A stretch of 64,000 bases of DNA from Tetracentron sinense (Eukaryota; Streptophyta; Magnoliopsida; Trochodendrales; Trochodendraceae): positions 12,822,416 through 12,886,415 of the forward strand of contig CM026564.1 of assembly GCA_015143295.1 (NCBI GenBank). Direction: 5' to 3'. This document shows, piece by piece, positions 59,565 to 64,000 of this stretch; the first letter of the stretch is position 1, and every line of letters begins with the position of its first letter. The notes under the pieces are model-generated. The model made no database searches. It saw only the letters and a program-made list of their open reading frames with translations, and was not told the origin of the DNA. A program made the translations under genes and the position numbers.

Positions 59565-60165
59565 ATGACAGTGAAATTAAATGGATCCAATTATCTGGAA
59601 TGGTCTCAGTTAATAAAGATGTTTATCAGTGGCAGGGGCAAGCTCAGGTATATAAACGCTAGAATAATTGAATCCGATGTGTCAGATCCCACACATGATA
59701 AGTGTGAGACTGACAATCTGAGTGTAATGTCTTGGCTCATTCACTCTATGCAACCTAGTTTATTTATTTTTAATTCCTTACAACTACTCGAGATTTGGGA
59801 TGCTGCTTCTCAAACTTATTCCCAAGTTCAGAATTTTTCTTGAGTTTATCAGCTGAGTCAGGTTATAGCTCATCATCGTCAAGGCCTTAAGGGGAGAAAA
59901 CCTTCGCTGATTGCTTTGCCTCTTTATGGAGTACATGTTGGAGGAACGGGACCACTTTAATGTGTTTAAACCTGTATGTTAGGTTGATGCAGTAGAATAC
60001 AAGAATAAAGTTGAGAGAACTCGGATATTTGAGTTCCTAGCAGGTTTGAACCCAGAATTTGAATTGGTTAGGGTTCAATTGCTCAGTAGAGATGTGTTAC
60101 CATCCCTTAATCAAGTTTATGCATGTGCAGACTACAGAGTGAGGAGAGTAGGTTTATGCATGTAC
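59565..60165 (+). pseudogene. Copia D gag remnant
   Basis: The plus strand reads VKLNGSNYLEWSQLIKMFIS near 59575, the entry to the Copia gag domain (LNGSNY..W). SVMSWLIHSMQPSLFIF and LEIWDAASQTYSQVQN follow, then after frameshifts FEFLAGLNPEFELVRVQLL near 60040 and LPSLNQVYA. Protease, integrase and reverse transcriptase are missing because Gypsy DNA follows. Confidence 0.72.
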
Positions 60166-60269
60166 AGTTCACTTATTGTACTGTCATGGCCTACCCAACA
60201 AATGGCATGCATCAATTGGCACAACATCATGCCATGCACTGCACTTTTAATGTTTTCCGATTGAAAAAT

Positions 60270-62380
60270 GTCTCCGAACAATGTTAAGAAATGGTTACTT
60301 CGTTACCCTCTCTAAGCCATCCGATTTACTCCCAGTCTTCGAATTCAACCAAACAACGTTAGGAAATGGTTACCTTGTTACCCTTTTAAGCCATGTGATT
60401 TACTCATCAGTCTTCAAATTCAGCTTGTTAACCACCTCTTGTGGGACTACATCCCTGCAACTCTCTCCATCAATTATTAGATAATAGTTTTTTTCCATTG
60501 GTTGTGCGCCGAGTTTCAGAACCAATCTTCTTCCTCCACTTGTGAAATTGTTCTCACGAATCATCAGTGCTTTACCATGATCACTATATGTGACATCATC
60601 TTCTACGGTGGGTTCTTCTTCATTAACAGGCTCACTTTTGATATCAACTTCTCCGTCATCGCTACAACTTCTTCAGAATTCGAACCTCGAGTCAACAAGT
60701 TGTCGTGAATGGTACACTTTAACCACTTGGTTATTTTGCCGACTAGATTTTGTTGGCAAAATCATTGTCCTATCGCCATGTGCACGGTTTCCATTCTCCT
60801 GGTTTTTTTCCCAGATTAGATGCCCAAAAGTTGGTGTTTGCACTATTTGACCAGAGTGCCCATGCCTTTCTAAGTTGCTTCTCCAGTTTTATCCCTAAAT
60901 TGTAAGCATGGTTTAAACTATCGGTACGTATCGACCGATATGGGCCGATACGTATCCTATTTGGAGCAACCCCGATACACTGGTATTCTGAAAAAAAAAC
61001 TCCACTGTATCGGACCGATACACTCGACACGGGGATTTTTCAATTAATTTTTTTTTTCTTCCATTTACACTAGGATCCACAATACATAACCGATATACAC
61101 AACTTATTTACATAATACATTATTTAAGTAAATGATTTTACTTTCATTTACTTTAGATATTAATATGTAAATAAGGTTACCCCCTTGGTTATGACGCCCC
61201 AGCCCAACCCTACTTATCAGGAGCCACTGGTTATGATGCTTAGTCCCAGTCTTTGACTGACAGTTATGGATAGATCACAACTCAGTACCAGACATATGTA
61301 CAAATGTATCTGGGCATGTACCGCACGATGATCACTTGGACACAGTGGTGTGATCATGTCTGAGCCACTTATAATGTATCACTCTACTCAATTCCTAATC
61401 CCACAATAATAGAGTATGACCCGGCACGAAGCTCAATGTGGTATTGAGTTTCTATCATGTATGTAATTTGATTTATGAATACAAGGGTCTATGTATTTTC
61501 ATATTTTGATTTGTGAATACAAGAGTCTATGTATTTTCATATTTTGATTTATGAATGCAAGTGAGCTTCTATCACTTAGTTAAGTAACTATGGTTTGTAT
61601 TTTCATACATATTTATCAACGAGCACGCCTTTTTTAACTTACAAATTTGTTAACTCTCATATGTATGATTATAAATGTAGTTGAAAGTGTTCATTTAGTT
61701 TGTTTTTAGCTTATATTTGCATTAAAAGAGGTTTTATGCAAGGTATCCAAGTTTTTCCTTATATATCCAAGCTTTTTTTAGCGTATCTTGAATTTTTCCG
61801 TCGTATCCAACCGATACGGTACCGATATACCGATGTGTATCATATTTTAGACTTACCGATACAGCGACCGATATCGATATTTTGAACCATGATTGTAAGC
61901 ATCATCTAATTCACCAATATTTCTGGAGCACAACAACATCATGTGTGGCGCTTCATAGCCGACTAACATAGAGCTTAATGGCCTGCTCCTCTCGTTCAAT
62001 TTCATCACTACAGACGAAAACTGGTTAAACTCCAATGAGAACTCATTGACACTCTTATTGCCTTGATGGAGATTATGCATCTTATGGTACAAGTTTTGAA
62101 GGTGATTTTCCGGTAAGAGCTTTTCCTTAATCTTTTCCTAAGAGGTAATATTTGGCTTACCCATACTTGCATGACGATCTCCACCAAGATGATGCGTATT
62201 TCTTCAGCTTAAGTGCACAATCTTCACCTGTTTTTTTTCCCTATCATATGGTACATCTTTTTAGTCAAAACTCTCTCCACCCTGTTCTTCTAATCCATAA
62301 TCTCTTTGGGTTGCTCGTTTCTTCTAAATTAGGTACTGTTACCTTCATATTGAAGTCCATGACCTCTCAACATGCCTAAT
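60270..62380 (-). pseudogene. Gypsy gag-protease remnant split by hAT copy 2
   Basis: Minus-strand Ty3/Gypsy gag of a lineage other than the 49-kb copy. MDFNMKVTVPNLEET near 62360 is followed by ALKLKKYASSWWR (near 62200) and YHKMHNLHQGNKSVNEFSLE near 62060. The hAT-like element interrupts at GELDDAYN, and the frame resumes as LGIKLEKQLRKAW near 60880. Farther on come an acidic stretch and protease-like NYYLIIDGESCRDVV and NKLNLKTDE near 60420. The frame is broken repeatedly and pol is absent. Confidence 0.72.
60907..61891. mobile_element. hAT-like element, copy 2 (985 bp), TSD ATTGTAAG
   Basis: Ends are CATGGTTTAAACTATCGGTA and, inverted, CATGGTTCAAAATATCGATA. The exact 8-bp repeat ATTGTAAG lies at 60899-60906 and 61892-61899. 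It is collinear with copy 1 (48036-49496) apart from the LINE present only in copy 1. The residual protein end (VQMYLGMYRTMITWTQW) is also shared but carries a stop. It lies inside a Gypsy gag codon run. Confidence 0.82.
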
Positions 62381-62421
62381 ATGTTCATACAAAAAAAAAT
62401 ATATAGTGAGGAGTTTATAAC

Positions 62422-63075
62422 CATGGTTGTTAAATCTTTACAATTTGCGATTCAAATCCTACGATTTGAATTCCAGGCAAAATGGTTCAAATCGAAAGTG
62501 AAAATCTTAATTGGGTAAATCCTACTCGATTTGCAATTCAGATTGTGATTTGCGATTCAAATCGTACGATTCACATTAAAGTAGAGAGGAGAAACGGAAA
62601 AACACTTGTAACGGACATGCCAAAACCCTTATCTCTGTTGTTGTGAAACGGGAAAAAAAAGAAAAAAAAAAGAAGAAATGAGGAAGAAAGAGGATGTAGC
62701 TGGAGAGTTGGACTTTAGGAGAACTTGATAGTTTATTTTATTAGTCTTTTTAATTGGACAAGTCTTTTAATACTTGATCTCATACAACATAATTATGAGT
62801 TTACTTTTGTTGATTTATCTTTGAGGACATTGAGGGTTATGTTTCGTTTTATGGAGTTCATTTGTGTTTTGTAGTATATGCAATGAAATGTTCTTTACTT
62901 TCTTTTATCAATAGATATGAATGAAATTTTTTGATAATGGATTATTCCATTTTCTGATTTATTAAGTATTTTTTTAAACAATTTATAAAAAAATGGATTG
63001 AATTTTACGATTTACAATTTGAATTGAATCGGTCCTAAAACAATTAATCGATTCGATTACGATTTAACAACCTTG
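62422..63075. mobile_element. hAT-like MITE (654 bp)
   Basis: Ends are CATGGTTGTTAAATC and, inverted, CAAGGTTGTTAAATCGTAAT. The flanks TTTATAAC (62414-62421) and GTTATAAC (63076-63083) agree at seven of eight bases. Subterminal GATTCAAATCG/CGATTTGAATC-type words repeat on both sides. It is non-coding. Confidence 0.7.
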
Positions 63076-63083
63076 GTTATAAC

Positions 63084-64000
63084 TAGTAATTAATCTAAAA
63101 TCTCAATATAGAGGTCCAAGAAAGCCTCTATACAGAAGAAAATAAGAAGGAAACATTTCAATTCTATTCTTTCAATATTGATCAAATCTAGTGCTGGACA
63201 ACCCACCCTGTTTTATATGTTTCTCTGAACCAAAAGCAATCTCAGCTCTTAATATAAAACTCTCTAACAAACTCTAGCTCTTTACTGACACCACTAAAAG
63301 GAAACATATGCCTTATCTCTACTTAAATTCTCAGGGCAAACTAAAACACTCATTTTCTTAGGTGGTTTTGTAACTCACACTTGGACCCACCAAAAGCCAA
63401 CCAACACTAACAATAACTCAGCCTAATGAAAAGCCAGTCTAGTCCTTGACCTTTAATAGACAAAACTCAAATATAGAAGCCTAATAGGGGCTGTAAGCAT
63501 TCCTGTTATCTGGGCTTCAAAATCCAAAAGCAGAGCATGTATCAGCATTTTGGGGTTTTCTCTTATTTTTTCCCGATGTCGTTCTATGGTTTTGTTCCTC
63601 CATTTACCAGCATCCCATGGCTGGAGCTTCAGCTCCAACAAGCTCCTCTTCGTCTAGATATAAGTCTTCAAAGATTGCTGGTTTTTCTACAGAATTTCAG
63701 CTGCATCAAATGGGAAGGGAGATATCTTAAGAGCATTCTTGGATCCTATTTTTGCTTCACGGATTCATGCACCGTGGAAATGAAATTCATGTGGAGGGAT
63801 TGCACATTTTAGCATCTCTTTGGATGACTTGCTTAGCATTTTCAGGGAACTTTGCAATTTGATATACATCTAGCTTTGTTCTAAATTATTAGAGCCTATT
63901 TTATCTAATTGAAGGATTGAAAGATTGGGCAATTAGGATCTGTGTTTTAGCATGTCCATCAGGAGACAATGTGGCCAAGTCTTTTGCCAAAGTAGGGATA
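63084..64000. other. Intron 4 DNA, nothing identified
   Basis: Moderately AT-rich sequence without protein signatures or recognisable repeats. The next U11/U12-35K exon was not found here. Confidence 0.4.

Larger units (their letters stand above)
4495..64000 (+). other. SNRNP35: U11/U12-35K snRNP protein gene, 5' part (giant introns)
   Basis: This is the only host gene supported. Joined exons 4495-4633, 4727-4824, 4953-5004 and 44628-44698 total 360 nt and give 120 codons without a stop. The order is: N-terminal segment with [16 protein letters not shown], then [21 protein letters not shown] (RNP2), then MSRYGRVKNLRLVRHI, then VTGASRGYAFVEY (RNP1). This matches the known architecture of the U11/U12-35K protein, the U1-70K-like component of the U11/U12 di-snRNP that helps recognise U12-type introns. 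Plant orthologues run to about 300 residues. The missing part (rest of the RRM and the GGGLGG-type tail) was looked for in 44699-64000 and not found, so it must lie to the right. All introns are GT-AG. Whether the gene is expressed cannot be read from the DNA, but no exon is damaged. Confidence 0.88.
44699..64000 (+). other. SNRNP35: Intron 4, incomplete (at least 19,302 bp)
   Basis: It begins GTTCTG after exon 4 and has no recognisable acceptor plus matching exon before the window ends. The first kilobase (44699-45750) looks like unique intronic DNA with a few short direct repeats of GCTTCCTAGGAAGCTC near 45320. The rest is dominated by retrotransposons and hAT-like elements. 55093-55484, 58041-58207 and 63084-64000 hold nothing I can identify. 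Confidence 0.75.

Noticed and set aside
60046-60708. Three plus-strand open frames near 60 kb as genes
   Set aside because: The first lies in Copia D gag remnants. The others are antisense to the Gypsy gag-protease remnant and show no protein signature.

Overview
The window is nuclear DNA of a flowering plant (at least a seed plant). It holds GT-AG spliced exons of a plant-type gene, Ty1/Copia and Ty3/Gypsy retrotransposons with initiator-tRNA-Met-type primer sites, LINE and SINE remnants, and hAT-like inverted-repeat elements. The species cannot be named from sequence alone. Only one host gene is supported.

That gene is the U11/U12-35K protein of the minor spliceosome (SNRNP35), on the plus strand. 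Four exons are visible: 4495-4633, 4727-4824, 4953-5004 and 44628-44698. They join in frame to exactly 120 codons covering the N-terminus and most of the RRM (RNP2 LFVGHL, RNP1 RGYAFVEY). Introns 1 and 2 are tiny (93 and 128 bp). Intron 3 is 39,623 bp, and intron 4 runs off the right edge (at least 19.3 kb). The remaining C-terminal exons must lie beyond 64000, so nearly everything from 5005 on is intronic DNA loaded with transposons.

Layout. 1-4437 (upstream): an LTR fragment ending near 1368, a decayed minus-strand DUF1985-type transposon gene (1452-3028), an 83-bp minisatellite rich in dyads (3284-3740), then the promoter. 5005-11715: a SINE with a 12-bp target duplication, a poly-C tract, two LINE remnants and the start of an LTR with 176-bp internal repeats. 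11716-26389: two closely related Copia elements head to head, both lacking their 5' LTR, forming inverted arms of about 6.6 kb. 26519-31100: a run of LTR fragments. 31101-35383: a third Copia, interrupted by a 1.1-kb GC-richer segment of unknown, possibly organellar, origin. 36394-43440: MITEs and a decayed Gypsy pol. 45751-55087: an intact-ended Gypsy insertion (5-bp TSD TAAAC) that keeps only gag and is itself invaded by a hAT-like element, which in turn holds a truncated LINE. 55490-58035: a Copia solo LTR (TSD AATCG) carrying a MITE. 58208-62380: a Copia 5' end, then a Gypsy gag split by a second hAT-like copy. 62422-63075: another MITE.

The clearest theme besides the giant introns is a set of hAT-like elements (TIR near CAWGG..T..TAAA) with 8-bp target duplications. 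I found seven complete or near-complete insertions by reading the duplications directly. None of the transposon reading frames is intact, so no other expressed gene is claimed.
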